From: CAYPJE01 sp964410945
Lineage (GTDB): Bacteria > Fidelibacterota > Marinisomatia > Marinisomatales > TCS56
Length of the DNA stretch: 44,103 nucleotides
Assembly: GCA_964410945.1 (NCBI GenBank)
Contig: CAYPJE010000027.1
Coordinates: 1-44,103 of the forward strand
Direction: 5' to 3'
Positions 1-8,262 of this stretch are shown piece after piece (position 1 is the stretch's first letter; every line of letters begins with the position of its first letter). The translations under genes and the position numbers were made by a program. The notes below the pieces were generated by a model that was given only the letters and a program-made list of their open reading frames with translations, was not told the origin of the DNA and ran no database searches.

Positions 1-474
1 GCTTTGACTAATGGAAGTAATCCTGAAACTATTGAGATTGATAAATTAAGTGGTGAAGTAGATTTTGTTATCATAGCATTGGATAATTTGAATTACAATC
101 GTGGAGGATTGGCAAAGATAAAATACAAAATAGATGATGGGAGTTGGGTTGAAAGTGTTATTTTGAACAACGATGATGGAAGAGTCTATCACAATGATGT
201 AATTCCCTATCTTTATTGTAGCGGAGATTGTGGAGACACTGACGCTTATGATGATATTGAGCCAACAACCGGCATGAGTTATGTTCGATATTTCATTACT
301 AATAATGTTACTGATCCAACAGCCGGGGCAAGTGGATTCCAAGGGCATTTTGATACAGATGATTATTTTGGTGAATGTACTCTAACAGTGGAAGTTGAAG
401 ACTTTCAAGGGAATACAACCCAGGAGTCATGGACAATTAATATAAGTGACAGTTCGGTAATGGAGGATAAATAA
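1..474 (+). CDS. C-terminal part of an unknown, probably exported protein
   Basis: The frame is open to the left edge, so this is the 3' end of a longer gene; the TTG at 4 need not be the real start. About 157 residues are visible. They are acidic and rich in Asn, Asp, Thr and Gly, with no membrane segment and one close cysteine pair (CSGDC). The end, VEVEDFQGNTTQESWTINIS, looks like the last strands of an Ig-like or cadherin-like beta-sandwich, a common tail of secreted FCB-group proteins; that is inference. The stop is immediately followed by the start of the next gene, so the two are probably co-transcribed. Base composition is clearly more AT-rich than the window after 1700. I do not recognise the family. 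Confidence 0.6.
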   Translation, partial: ALTNGSNPETIEIDKLSGEVDFVIIALDNLNYNRGGLAKIKYKIDDGSWVESVILNNDDGRVYHNDVIPYLYCSGDCGDTDAYDDIEPTTGMSYVRYFITNNVTDPTAGASGFQGHFDTDDYFGECTLTVEVEDFQGNTTQESWTINISDSSVMEDK

Positions 475-1671
475 ATGAAAACCCTAATATTATTAATTAT
501 AATGATTAGTTCCATAGCAATTTGTCAAACCAGTGACCAGGAGAATCTCCCAGTATGGAGTTTAACAAAAAAAGACTCAATTGGTAATGAAATCGGAACT
601 ATGTATTGGTCTGATGCAAGTGAACGGAAATCATCGAGATTAATTTATTTTATTTCACAAGCCCGGGAAAGTGGAAAAGATGAACTGATTAATGCAGATT
701 CAAGAAAACCAATTAAATCCTATGAATCAGATTATTATAGCGATTACCTAACGGAAAGTGGCAATGCTTTTATACGTAGAACGATGTTCCTGAATGGAAA
801 GCCGGTTAGAAGATTGGTTGATGGTGAAGGAATGAAGCACTATGAGATTTATGACATTAATAGTAACTTACTAACAAGGGTTGAATTCAATAATAATAGT
901 ATATACTTTTTTTGTGGGTTCGATGATGGTCAGTATATAGGACTGGACTATCAGCAAAAACAAATCCATTATGTATACCCTACTAAAGAGATATATAGAG
1001 TCATTACGCCCCAAATCATGCCGCACACTACAGTGAGTGGCGTTTATTATAATTCATACTCAAAAGATATTCATATCTGTAATCCAAATAATGCTCACTT
1101 AGTTATTAATGAACAAGGAGATATAATATGGGAACTCCAAACAGAAAGTCGGTCAAACTGTAAATTTTCTTATAATGGGGAATATATGGCCTTGTTGTTG
1201 GATAATAAAGATGGAACAAATTCCAACAAAGTTCAAATATATAATCGGTCAGGTCAAATGATTTCATCTTTTGTTACAGGTACCCATGCAGGGAAAGATT
1301 TCTTTACCGCTGATAATAAACACCTACTGGTTACGGACAATTGGAAGATTGTTAAACTATTTGATATTGCCAATGGTGAACTTGTGCAGGAATGTATGCT
1401 GAATAATTTTAGACCAGTGTACGAGGTTGCTTATAGCATTGAGAAACAACTGATTTTTATCCTTCACAGTGATACAAATCCCTTTGAAGGTGATATGCTA
1501 CTCAGTGTATTTCCAGTGGGTGGTAATTCAAAAAGACCTGCCTGGCAGTATAATTTAGGGTATTTCAAACGGAAGGAATATGATACACACCTGTCAGTAT
1601 CTCATGATGGAACACAAATAACAGCCTACAGCCAAGGCAAAATTACTATACTGCAATCAAGCTCCAGGTAG
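475..1671 (+). CDS. Exported protein with a WD40/quinoprotein-like propeller region
   Basis: 398 residues. The start is well supported: ATG directly follows the previous TAA and GGAGG lies at 462-466. Residues 1-18 (MKTLILLIIMISSIAICQ) form a typical signal peptide. The central and C-terminal parts (about 180-395) contain spaced blade-like units such as HICNPNNAHLVINEQGDIIW, KVQIYNRSGQMISSF and WKIVKLFDIANGELVQE, the pattern of a WD40-like beta-propeller. This suggests a periplasmic or surface scaffold and not an enzyme. No catalytic motif is visible. AT-rich like its upstream neighbour, with which it probably forms an operon. Function unknown. Confidence 0.75.
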   Translation: MKTLILLIIMISSIAICQTSDQENLPVWSLTKKDSIGNEIGTMYWSDASERKSSRLIYFISQARESGKDELINADSRKPIKSYESDYYSDYLTESGNAFIRRTMFLNGKPVRRLVDGEGMKHYEIYDINSNLLTRVEFNNNSIYFFCGFDDGQYIGLDYQQKQIHYVYPTKEIYRVITPQIMPHTTVSGVYYNSYSKDIHICNPNNAHLVINEQGDIIWELQTESRSNCKFSYNGEYMALLLDNKDGTNSNKVQIYNRSGQMISSFVTGTHAGKDFFTADNKHLLVTDNWKIVKLFDIANGELVQECMLNNFRPVYEVAYSIEKQLIFILHSDTNPFEGDMLLSVFPVGGNSKRPAWQYNLGYFKRKEYDTHLSVSHDGTQITAYSQGKITILQSSSR

Positions 1672-1687
1672 AATAATATTTATTTGT

Positions 1688-1713
1688 ATAACTTACCAGA
1701 TATGGTAAGTTAT
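1688..1713. promoter_or_regulatory. Palindromic operator before the abiE operon
   Basis: ATAACTTACCA (1688-1698) and TGGTAAGTTAT (1703-1713) are perfect 11-bp arms around GATA. The site ends 4 nt before the antitoxin ATG at 1718, leaving almost no room for a leader. AbiEi antitoxins are known to repress their own operon by binding inverted repeats in the promoter through their N-terminal winged helix, so autoregulation is the natural reading. Confidence 0.75.
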
Positions 1714-1717
1714 TTAT

Positions 1718-2356
1718 ATGAAATATGAGGAATTATGCCGGGAGCTGGGTAAGCGCCCCTTTTTCGAAAGCCTGGAACTGGAAGCGCTGTTTGGGAAGCC
1801 GGAGGCGGCGGTCCTGCCCCGCATCTCCCGTTGGGTACAGCAGGGGAAACTGATCCAGCTGCGCCGGGGTAAATATTTACTGCCTCCGCAATATCACCGT
1901 AGTTCTGTAGAGCCGGAGTATATCGCTAATTTCCTGTATCGTCCTTCCTACGTCAGCCTGTATTCGGCGTTGCAGTACTATAATATGATTCCTGAAGCAG
2001 TCAATATGTACCAGTCGGTAACAACCCGGCAGACCGCAGACTGGGATACGGCTGTCGGCCGTTTCAGGTATTTCAGTACCGGTCCGCAGCGTTTTTTCGG
2101 ATACACTCAAATTATCCTCGGCAATGCCGACCAACAGGTGTGCCTGCTGGCCGATCCGGAAAAGGCGTTGATCGATGTCTGCTATTTTTCCAAAGGGAAC
2201 TGGACACAACAGCGTTGGTCCGAATTGAGGTTGCAGAATTTTAATCAGATTGACAGGGAAAAACTAGTTAAGTATGGTGCTCTGATGAATAGCAGGAAAA
2301 TTGACAGCAGTATTAACCAATTAATCATTTTATTGGATAAACCGGGGGCGGAATGA
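1718..2356 (+). CDS. AbiEi-type antitoxin / winged-helix repressor of a type IV toxin-antitoxin pair
   Basis: 212 residues, close to the usual AbiEi length. The N-terminal region (about 1-65) is a winged helix with a basic wing, GKLIQLRRGKYLL; the rest matches the AbiEi C-terminal domain, including the conserved YVSLYSALQYYNMIPE block at about 78-93 and LLADPEKALIDVCYF at about 143-157. In known AbiE systems this protein neutralises the nucleotidyltransferase toxin and represses the operon. The 3' end overlaps the toxin start by 4 nt (ATGA), so translation is coupled. There is no strong Shine-Dalgarno, because the operator abuts the start; the mRNA may be nearly leaderless. Base composition rises sharply towards GC relative to the preceding gene. 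Confidence 0.9.
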   Translation: MKYEELCRELGKRPFFESLELEALFGKPEAAVLPRISRWVQQGKLIQLRRGKYLLPPQYHRSSVEPEYIANFLYRPSYVSLYSALQYYNMIPEAVNMYQSVTTRQTADWDTAVGRFRYFSTGPQRFFGYTQIILGNADQQVCLLADPEKALIDVCYFSKGNWTQQRWSELRLQNFNQIDREKLVKYGALMNSRKIDSSINQLIILLDKPGAE

Positions 2357-3156
2357 AGAGTCAGGCCCAGGCAATTGTTAACAGCGCCGTCGATGCCAAT
2401 CAGGCCCGGCAGTTACTACGGGAGTACTTGCAGCATGTTATCCTGCGCCAGTTGTTCGAGCAGAAAGTGCTGGGTAAATGGGTGTTTCATGGTGGGACCG
2501 CCCTGAGGATCATTCACGGTGTCAACCGCTACTCCGAGGACTTGGATTTTCACCTGAAAGTGCCTGGTCCGGAATTTTCCCTGGAAAGTACAATTGGTGT
2601 ATTAACCAGAAATCTGGAATTGCAGGGTTACCGGATTTCTGATCCTGAAATTTCAAAACGAGTGGTGCAATCAGTATTTATTCGTTTTAAAAACCTGCTT
2701 TTTGATTTCGGGCTTTCACCACAACAAAGCCAGAAGCTGAGTATCAAGATTGAGGTTGACACCAATCCGCCAACCGGCTTCACTACTAATTCGGAACTGG
2801 TAAATGTCTATTTCCCCTTGAACCTGGTTACACATGATCTGCCGACATTTTTATCCGGTAAATTGCATGCAATCTTGCAACGGGCCTATACCAAAGGCCG
2901 CGATTATTTCGATTTGATTTTCCTGCTTTCCCGCTGGAAAACTCTGACACCCAACATTCCATATCTGCAGAATGCCTTGCAGCAGACAAACTACCAGGGA
3001 CCAGATATAAACGAACATATCTGGCAGACTGTCATTGCTGAAGTAATTACTGCCGCGGACTGGAAATCAATTGTTAGTGATGTTGAACCATTCTTGTTAT
3101 CCAGGGCCGACTTGCAGTTGGTTGATAAACAAGTTATACTGAATTTGTTGAATTGA
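2353..3156 (+). CDS. AbiEii/AbiGii-type nucleotidyltransferase toxin
   Basis: 267 residues. The nucleotidyltransferase signature is intact: HGGTALR at 46-52, then RYSEDLDF with Asp63 and Asp65 as the expected metal-binding DxD, KIEVD at 132-136, and the helical motif SGKLHAIL followed by KGRDYFDL (181-188). These correspond to the motifs of the DUF1814/AbiEii family. Family members modify tRNA or other targets with nucleotides and arrest growth, including during phage infection. All key residues are present, so the toxin is probably active and held in check by the upstream gene. ATGA overlap with the antitoxin. What is known comes from the family; the target here cannot be read from sequence. 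Confidence 0.92.
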   Translation: MKSQAQAIVNSAVDANQARQLLREYLQHVILRQLFEQKVLGKWVFHGGTALRIIHGVNRYSEDLDFHLKVPGPEFSLESTIGVLTRNLELQGYRISDPEISKRVVQSVFIRFKNLLFDFGLSPQQSQKLSIKIEVDTNPPTGFTTNSELVNVYFPLNLVTHDLPTFLSGKLHAILQRAYTKGRDYFDLIFLLSRWKTLTPNIPYLQNALQQTNYQGPDINEHIWQTVIAEVITAADWKSIVSDVEPFLLSRADLQLVDKQVILNLLN

Positions 3157-3224
3157 GAAATGTGGCTCATGCCGCAGGTCATCTGTGACTTGCACTCCAA
3201 TCTCCACTTTAAAATGGCATAGTC

Positions 3225-3280
3225 TAACACCTCTCACCGTTCACTTATGACTAATCACCTATTACTATTCACTTCTCACC
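3225..3280. repeat. Low-complexity CAC/TCAC-rich intergenic tract
   Basis: About 56 nt made of irregular repeats of TCACC/TCACT/ATTACT units between the abiE toxin and the next gene. It continues the open frame upstream of the 3328 start, which makes that frame look longer than the real gene. Similar tracts occur in many environmental bacterial genomes as slippage-prone spacers; no function can be assigned. Confidence 0.5.
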
Positions 3281-3327
3281 TATATAAATCTTGCTCCGGT
3301 TTGTCGAAGGCTTTATTTTGCACGGTC

Positions 3328-5163
3328 ATGCGGAGCCTGTTAACCATCATGTTTTTACTGATTATAGGTCTGTTATCAGCCCAGCCGGAAACGGCGGAAG
3401 TGGATTCGGCTCTGTTCATCGAAGCGATGGTGAACCTGTACGATGAACCCTGGCCCGGTGATTACAGCCGCGGCTACCGGATGGACCGCCTGCTGCGGCG
3501 CCGGGAATTCCATGCCCCCGTGACTTTGATTCCGCTGGAAGTCCGCTACGGGGCCGGTTTTTACGGTGGCGGTGGTAAAAACTATGATAAGGCTCCCGGC
3601 GGCTGGATGGTATTTGAACAACCAGTAAGCAATCTTTCCAGTGAATGGACCCAGCGTATCAACCAGGAGCTGGACCTGGATATCGGGAAGACCAATCTGA
3701 GTCATTACCTGCTGAGTACCAGCTGGCTTGATATGACTACCGGGATCAATTTACGCTACAGCTCGATTTTCAGTCCGGCGGAACTGCCCGTTAGTGATTG
3801 GGGCAATACCCATGCCAGCTGGAATCCGGGACAGAAAAGCTTTAATCCCCGTATTCTGGGGGTGGGGATCAGTAATTCTGTTATTCTGCAGTGGGCCGAG
3901 TGGTGGTTCATCAACCTGCGATATTCTTATGGACTGGCCACAGCGAAGTTTTATGTTAATACTCCTGATAATGCCCTGGATGACACCCCCAGCGGACAGG
4001 GCCCAATGGTTAGTTATGATGTGGGTGTGCGTTTTATTCTCGATCCCGGCCAGACTATCCGCTATTCCATCGGGCTGGATGTGCGTCACTCATACACAAA
4101 AATAACCGATATCGATGATCCCGGCGACCTGACGCCGATCAGAAAACTGCGCTTGCCGAATTATGGAATCTATCTGACGCTGGCGGCTTTCAACGGCGGA
4201 CGGAAAACCAGCGGTGATCTGGGAAAACAATTCTATTACCGCCGGAATTATATCAAGGCTAAAGAAAAATTCGAATCGTTTATTAATGCCCATCCGAAAC
4301 ACGCTAATCGTAAACGGGCTCAACGTCTGCTGAATGAGAGTATCCGGCTAATTCCGGAGCAGTTATATCGGGAAGCCCGCACCTATGAAAAAGAGGGTGA
4401 TCCATTACGTGCCCTGGAGCGTTACCGGATGGCGGAAGCAGGTGCCGACAGCAATCTGCTGATCGTGATTAAAGCGGCCTATGAACGGCTGGCTGAAATG
4501 CCGCTGGAAAATGCCAGCAATTTGAAAAATCAGCAGCAGATCGCCGATGCTCTGGTGCTGGTTCAGAAGGCAGCCGGATATTCCGTTGCTGCCAGGGGAC
4601 AACTACCTAAGTACCAGGCCCAACTGGCAATCCACAATGGGAAAGCTGCCCTAAAATATGGTTGGTATTCAAAGGCACTGGAATTATTTGAGCAGGCTCA
4701 GGAACTGGATCCGGACCTGACGCTGGAGTTGAATCAGTTGCGTTATAATGTGGCCGCGGCCTTGATCCGGGAAGCGAATGCGATTGATGATCCGGCTGCT
4801 TTGCAACTGGCGGCCCAATCACTGGAAAAGGCCCGGGAACTGATGGGTGGTCTTAATGAATCCAGCATGGCGGTGCTGGAAGAATTGCAGGCCCGCCTGG
4901 CCACCTACGATGAAGGCCAGATTCAAGGTCTGATCGACCAGCGGATGGAAACGGCCCGGGAGGAATTGCAGCGTATCCAGCTGACCATCGAAGTGGGTAT
5001 GACAGTACCTCAGATTCAGGACCTGCTGGGAATGCCACATGATTTTACTGAGCGGCAGGAAAATGGTAGTAATTACCAGTTGTGGATTTACCAGTTGAAG
5101 AACGGTGAAACGCTGGAGCTGTCATTCCAGGATTATATTTTATTCAAGATCGACCGGCCGTAA
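3328..5163 (+). CDS. Outer-membrane barrel - TPR - BamE-like (SmpA/OmlA) fusion protein
   Basis: 611 residues from the ATG at 3328. The frame is open from 3247, but those 27 residues come from the repeat tract, whereas MRSLLTIMFLLIIGLLSAQ from 3328 is a good signal peptide. Residues about 45-300 alternate short amphipathic aromatic strands (INLRYSSIF, WWFINLRYSYGLA, VSYDVGVRFIL, YGIYLTLAAF), as in an outer-membrane beta-barrel. Residues about 310-540 are helical TPR-like repeats (YYRRNYIKAKEKFESFINAHP, ALKYGWYSKALELFEQAQEL). The last 65 residues, with GMTVPQIQDLLGMP and LWIYQLKNGETLELSF, match the BamE/SmpA/OmlA fold. A role in outer-membrane assembly or assembly sensing is inference. Closed by hairpins at 5190-5256. 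Confidence 0.8.
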   Translation: MRSLLTIMFLLIIGLLSAQPETAEVDSALFIEAMVNLYDEPWPGDYSRGYRMDRLLRRREFHAPVTLIPLEVRYGAGFYGGGGKNYDKAPGGWMVFEQPVSNLSSEWTQRINQELDLDIGKTNLSHYLLSTSWLDMTTGINLRYSSIFSPAELPVSDWGNTHASWNPGQKSFNPRILGVGISNSVILQWAEWWFINLRYSYGLATAKFYVNTPDNALDDTPSGQGPMVSYDVGVRFILDPGQTIRYSIGLDVRHSYTKITDIDDPGDLTPIRKLRLPNYGIYLTLAAFNGGRKTSGDLGKQFYYRRNYIKAKEKFESFINAHPKHANRKRAQRLLNESIRLIPEQLYREARTYEKEGDPLRALERYRMAEAGADSNLLIVIKAAYERLAEMPLENASNLKNQQQIADALVLVQKAAGYSVAARGQLPKYQAQLAIHNGKAALKYGWYSKALELFEQAQELDPDLTLELNQLRYNVAAALIREANAIDDPAALQLAAQSLEKARELMGGLNESSMAVLEELQARLATYDEGQIQGLIDQRMETAREELQRIQLTIEVGMTVPQIQDLLGMPHDFTERQENGSNYQLWIYQLKNGETLELSFQDYILFKIDRP

Positions 5164-5189
5164 ACCCGGTAATATTTATTTTCCTGTAG

Positions 5190-5210
5190 GGACAACTCGC
5201 TGAGTTGTCC
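5190..5210. repeat. 9-bp perfect hairpin (GGACAACTC / GAGTTGTCC)
   Basis: Arms 5190-5198 and 5202-5210 around a GCT loop, 27 nt after the barrel-TPR stop. It has no T-tract of its own and resembles the GGGACAACTC...GAGTTGTCC palindromes scattered in many environmental genomes. It may reinforce the terminator that follows. Confidence 0.5.
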
Positions 5211-5218
5211 GCTATAAA

Positions 5219-5262
5219 AAACCTTCAAGGTGCTATGGATGTAACTTTGAAGGTTTAGTTTT
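5219..5262. terminator. Bidirectional terminator between convergent genes
   Basis: AAACCTTCAA (5219-5228) pairs with TTGAAGGTTT (5247-5256), 10 bp. It is preceded by AAAAA and followed by AGTTTT, so it can act for the plus-strand gene ending at 5163 and the minus-strand gene ending at 5284. Confidence 0.65.
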
Positions 5263-5283
5263 AGGTTTGATTTAACAGTATTG

Positions 5284-6429
5284 CTATAGCAAATGGGCGT
5301 TTTTCGATACAAATGAAAGTTCCTGCCCGATCACCTTGATAATACCGGCTGCCGGTACCGCCAGCAGCATACCCAGTGGACCGAGTATGGTACCACCAAC
5401 CAGCAGGGCAATCATCACCAGCAGGGGATGTAATCCAACGCTTTCACCAACCAGTTTTGGTGTTACGATATTATTATCCACTTGCTGAACGATAATAAAC
5501 ATGACGATTATGTCAAGCAGGTAGAACGGGGAGGGGATAACATAGAATAATTTATGGGCGATTGCCGCTTCGTTGCCCAGGTTGTTCATCACGGCAATCA
5601 GGATCGCCGGGACCATGCCTACAAACGGTCCCACCAGTGGTATCAGGTTGGCCAGGCCGGCAATTATGCCGATGAAAACAACCAGAGTGAGATTGGCACC
5701 GGCCCAGTTCAGGATCAATAATCCGATCGTGGACATTATTGCCACGCTGGCAGCAGCCATGAACTGGCCGCGCAGATAATTGGAGACTGAACGTTCGATA
5801 TTGAAGGTCAGTCTCAGACCGATTTCAAAATATTTGTTGGGTATGAATTTCACCAGCGAGCGTTTGAAATTGTGATAGTTCTGCATGACGATGACGGTGA
5901 AGATAAGTACCATAATCGCGGTGAAAAAAGCCCCGCCGATTGAACCGGCCAGGGAAATCAGATTGGCGAAATATTCAGTCAGATTGCTAATGAAACCAGT
6001 CAATCGTGATGTGATTCCCTCACTGAGTCCGCCACCCTGAATACCGGCGATGTTCTCGGTAATAAAATCCGGTAATTTGTCCATTGTGTTGGTGACAAAT
6101 TTATTGATGGTCTCTTCGAAATTATGTTGCGATACCCGTTCGTAGAAACCGCGGGCCTGTTCTACAAACTGGGAAATGAAACTACCGATGAAAAGGCCGA
6201 TTCCTCCGGTAACTACAATCGTAACGATCAATACACCGGGGCCGCGTTTACCAAGCTTGCGTTCCAGCAGGTCCACACTGGGCAGCAGGATAGTCGTGAA
6301 CAGGAAGGCAAATACCAGCATTACTACCACTGATGAAATATACGGCCAGATAATATACAGGGCTCCCAGCAGCAGTAAGCCCACTACCAGGCGATAAAAC
6401 TGAGCCCAGGGATCGCGCTGTTTACCCAT
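5284..6429 (-). CDS. AI-2E family (PerM/YhhT-type) polytopic membrane protein
   Basis: 381 residues from the ATG at 6429. A longer frame exists to 6486, but this ATG overlaps the upstream cNMP gene stop by 8 nt with AGGATAAAG upstream, and the family normally begins with about this much sequence before the first helix. Family hallmarks: paired N-terminal helices (LVVGLLLLGALYIIWPYI, VVMLVFAFLFTTILLP), a soluble amphipathic region with the Phe-rich FVEQARGFYERV, and the C-terminal helices with GLANLIPLVGPFVGMVPA and TPKLVGESVGLHPLLVMIALLVGG. Members export autoinducer-2 or act as Na+(Li+)/H+ exchangers, so the substrate is not determined. Likely co-translated with the cNMP-binding protein. Confidence 0.88.
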   Translation of the reverse strand: MGKQRDPWAQFYRLVVGLLLLGALYIIWPYISSVVVMLVFAFLFTTILLPSVDLLERKLGKRGPGVLIVTIVVTGGIGLFIGSFISQFVEQARGFYERVSQHNFEETINKFVTNTMDKLPDFITENIAGIQGGGLSEGITSRLTGFISNLTEYFANLISLAGSIGGAFFTAIMVLIFTVIVMQNYHNFKRSLVKFIPNKYFEIGLRLTFNIERSVSNYLRGQFMAAASVAIMSTIGLLILNWAGANLTLVVFIGIIAGLANLIPLVGPFVGMVPAILIAVMNNLGNEAAIAHKLFYVIPSPFYLLDIIVMFIIVQQVDNNIVTPKLVGESVGLHPLLVMIALLVGGTILGPLGMLLAVPAAGIIKVIGQELSFVSKNAHLL

Positions 6430-6937
6430 CGCTGGCTTTATCCTGTGCTTCAGTGAGCAGATTATTGGTGTGGCGGAGGCGTTCACCGATTACCCGGGAC
6501 AGGTTCAGCAATATTTTATTTCCCAGGTCAGGGTTGCGATCCAGCAGGGAAAACAGATCGGGACGGAAAAAGCCCAGTAACTCGGTATGGTCGATTGCAA
6601 TTGCCGAAGCTGAACGCGGTTCTTCATCGAGTAGTGACAATTCACCGAAGAAATCTCCTTCGCCAAGCATAGCAAAAACATTCCGCTCACCCTGGGCGTC
6701 CTCAGCGAATATTTCCACCGTGCCGGTCAATATGATATACATTCCTTCACCAGGGGCTTTCCGTTTGAAAATGTATTCTTCCGGCTTATAGGTCCGTTGA
6801 TGAATCAGATTTTCCACTTCACGAAATTCCCGATTGGAAAAATCCTGGAAAATGGGTACTTGTTTCAGGGTGAGGACGGTGGCACTCTCTTCTTTCTGCC
6901 AGCCTTTAAAAATATTTTCCCACAATGCGTTTTTCAA
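6422..6937 (-). CDS. Single-domain cyclic-nucleotide-binding (CAP_ED) protein
   Basis: 171 residues. The start is TTG at 6937, preceded at good spacing by AGGAG. The protein is essentially one cNMP-binding beta-roll: KQVPIFQDFSNREFREV (about 25-41), IILTGTVEIFAED, and the phosphate-binding cassette FFGELSLLDEEPRSASA (about 96-112) with the Glu and Arg expected to contact the ribose-phosphate. There is no C-terminal HTH, so it is not a CRP-type transcription factor; it probably senses cAMP or another nucleotide and acts on a partner. The 8-nt overlap with the downstream membrane protein suggests that partner. Catalysis or ligand cannot be read from sequence. Confidence 0.85.
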   Translation of the reverse strand: MKNALWENIFKGWQKEESATVLTLKQVPIFQDFSNREFREVENLIHQRTYKPEEYIFKRKAPGEGMYIILTGTVEIFAEDAQGERNVFAMLGEGDFFGELSLLDEEPRSASAIAIDHTELLGFFRPDLFSLLDRNPDLGNKILLNLSRVIGERLRHTNNLLTEAQDKASDG

Positions 6938-6990
6938 GGTTCGCTCCTACAATCGACCAAAGAAAATATACAGTGTCTTACTGCTAGTCA

Positions 6991-7011
6991 ATTGAATTAT
7001 CGATTGAATTA
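6991..7011. repeat. Direct repeat ATTGAATTA x2 in a divergent promoter region
   Basis: ATTGAATTA at 6991-6999 and again at 7003-7011, period 12 bp, in the 119-nt gap between the minus-strand cNMP gene and the plus-strand EnvC-like gene. It could be a protein binding site or promoter element; the evidence is positional only. Confidence 0.3.
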
Positions 7012-7056
7012 AAACCCGTTGCCGCCTGCTTGGATTGAGCCCTATTTTCATTTGCT

Positions 7057-8262
7057 GTGAAAAAAACGATTTTCATCCTTTTAACCCTCTTAATGGCTGC
7101 TGTCTGTTTCAGTCAGACCGACGCCACCGCTGAAATCCAGGAGCTGCAGGAGGAAATTAATTATCAATCTGCTGCTATAGAACAGCTGCGAAAAGAACTG
7201 GAAGAAACCCAGCAGCGCATCGAGGCTGAAAAAGAAAAAGAACAATCCGCGGCTGAAAAAGTGGCCGATCTGGAAGAGGAAATCTCACTGGTTGACCGCT
7301 ATATCTCCGAATTACGGAAAGAAGAACGGAAAACGGCCGGTGAAATATCCCGGGTGGAGAGTGATATCGCCGCCAATGAAACGCGCCGCGATGACCTGCA
7401 GGAGCGCTACGCACAGCGGGTGGTAAATATATATAAAAAAGGTACTTTGTCATCGCTGGAAAGTATCCTGAGCTCGACTTCCTGGCGACAGGCTGTTTAC
7501 CGGGCCAAATACCTTAAAATCATTTCTGATTATGACCGCCGGTTGTATAACAATCTGGTGGCGATAATTAAAAATATTGAAGAACAGAAGGCCATTCTGG
7601 AGTCGGAATTCAGGAAAAGCAATGCCTTAAAGCATGACCGCGAGCGGCAGGTGGCCGACCTGCGCCAGTTCCGGGGCGAAAAGCAGGTAGAGTTAAAAAA
7701 AATCCAGACCAGCCGGGCCGAGCTGGAAAAACACTATGCCGAGCGGGAAGCCGGTATCAGCGAGTTGGAAGAATTACACCGTCAACTGATGGCAACCAAG
7801 GATCAGAAAGAACGGGATGCCCGAATCAGGCGGCAGCAGCAGGAATTGAAACTGAAGAATTTTGCCGGACTGAAAGGCCAGTTGCCCTGGCCGGCGCAGG
7901 GGAGTGTGGTAGCTAAATTTGGAAATCAATGGAACGCCCAGCTTAAAACGCGCACCGAAAACCCAGGAATTGATATAAAAGGCCAGCCCGGTTCACCGAT
8001 AAAATCGGTCAAGGATGGTGAAATTACAACCATCACTTATATACGGGGATTCGGAACAACCATTATTATTGACCACGGTGGTGGATATTATACCGTTTAC
8101 AGTCATGTTAATAATATTCAGGCCAACGTCAATGATAGTGTTGAGGGTGGTGATATTATCGCCTATATGGGCGATTCCGGTTCGGTCAGTGGGTCAAAAC
8201 TGCATTTTGAAATTTGGGGACAGGGACAGAAACTTAATCCGGAAGAATGGCTGATGCGATGA
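7057..8262 (+). CDS. EnvC-like periplasmic coiled-coil protein with a degenerate LytM (M23) domain
   Basis: 401 residues, GTG start, signal peptide MKKTIFILLTLLMAAVCFSQ. Residues about 22-270 are a long Glu/Lys/Gln-rich coiled coil with heptads; residues about 280-400 are a LytM/peptidase M23 domain. Two of the zinc ligands of active M23 enzymes are replaced: the HxxxD motif reads NPGID (Asn302, Asp306) and the HxH motif reads KLH (Lys381, His383). This matches EnvC/NlpD-type proteins, which do not cut peptidoglycan but activate amidases at the division site. Role in daughter-cell separation is inferred from that family. No clear Shine-Dalgarno precedes the GTG. The next gene overlaps its stop. 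Confidence 0.85.
   Translation: MKKTIFILLTLLMAAVCFSQTDATAEIQELQEEINYQSAAIEQLRKELEETQQRIEAEKEKEQSAAEKVADLEEEISLVDRYISELRKEERKTAGEISRVESDIAANETRRDDLQERYAQRVVNIYKKGTLSSLESILSSTSWRQAVYRAKYLKIISDYDRRLYNNLVAIIKNIEEQKAILESEFRKSNALKHDRERQVADLRQFRGEKQVELKKIQTSRAELEKHYAEREAGISELEELHRQLMATKDQKERDARIRRQQQELKLKNFAGLKGQLPWPAQGSVVAKFGNQWNAQLKTRTENPGIDIKGQPGSPIKSVKDGEITTITYIRGFGTTIIIDHGGGYYTVYSHVNNIQANVNDSVEGGDIIAYMGDSGSVSGSKLHFEIWGQGQKLNPEEWLMR

Noticed and set aside
3225..3280. CRISPR-like repeat
   Set aside because: The CAC-rich units are irregular, short and have no spacers of constant length.
3247..3327. 27-residue N-terminal extension of the barrel-TPR protein
   Set aside because: It is encoded by the CAC-rich repeat tract, and the signal peptide begins at 3328. 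No ribosome site precedes 3247.
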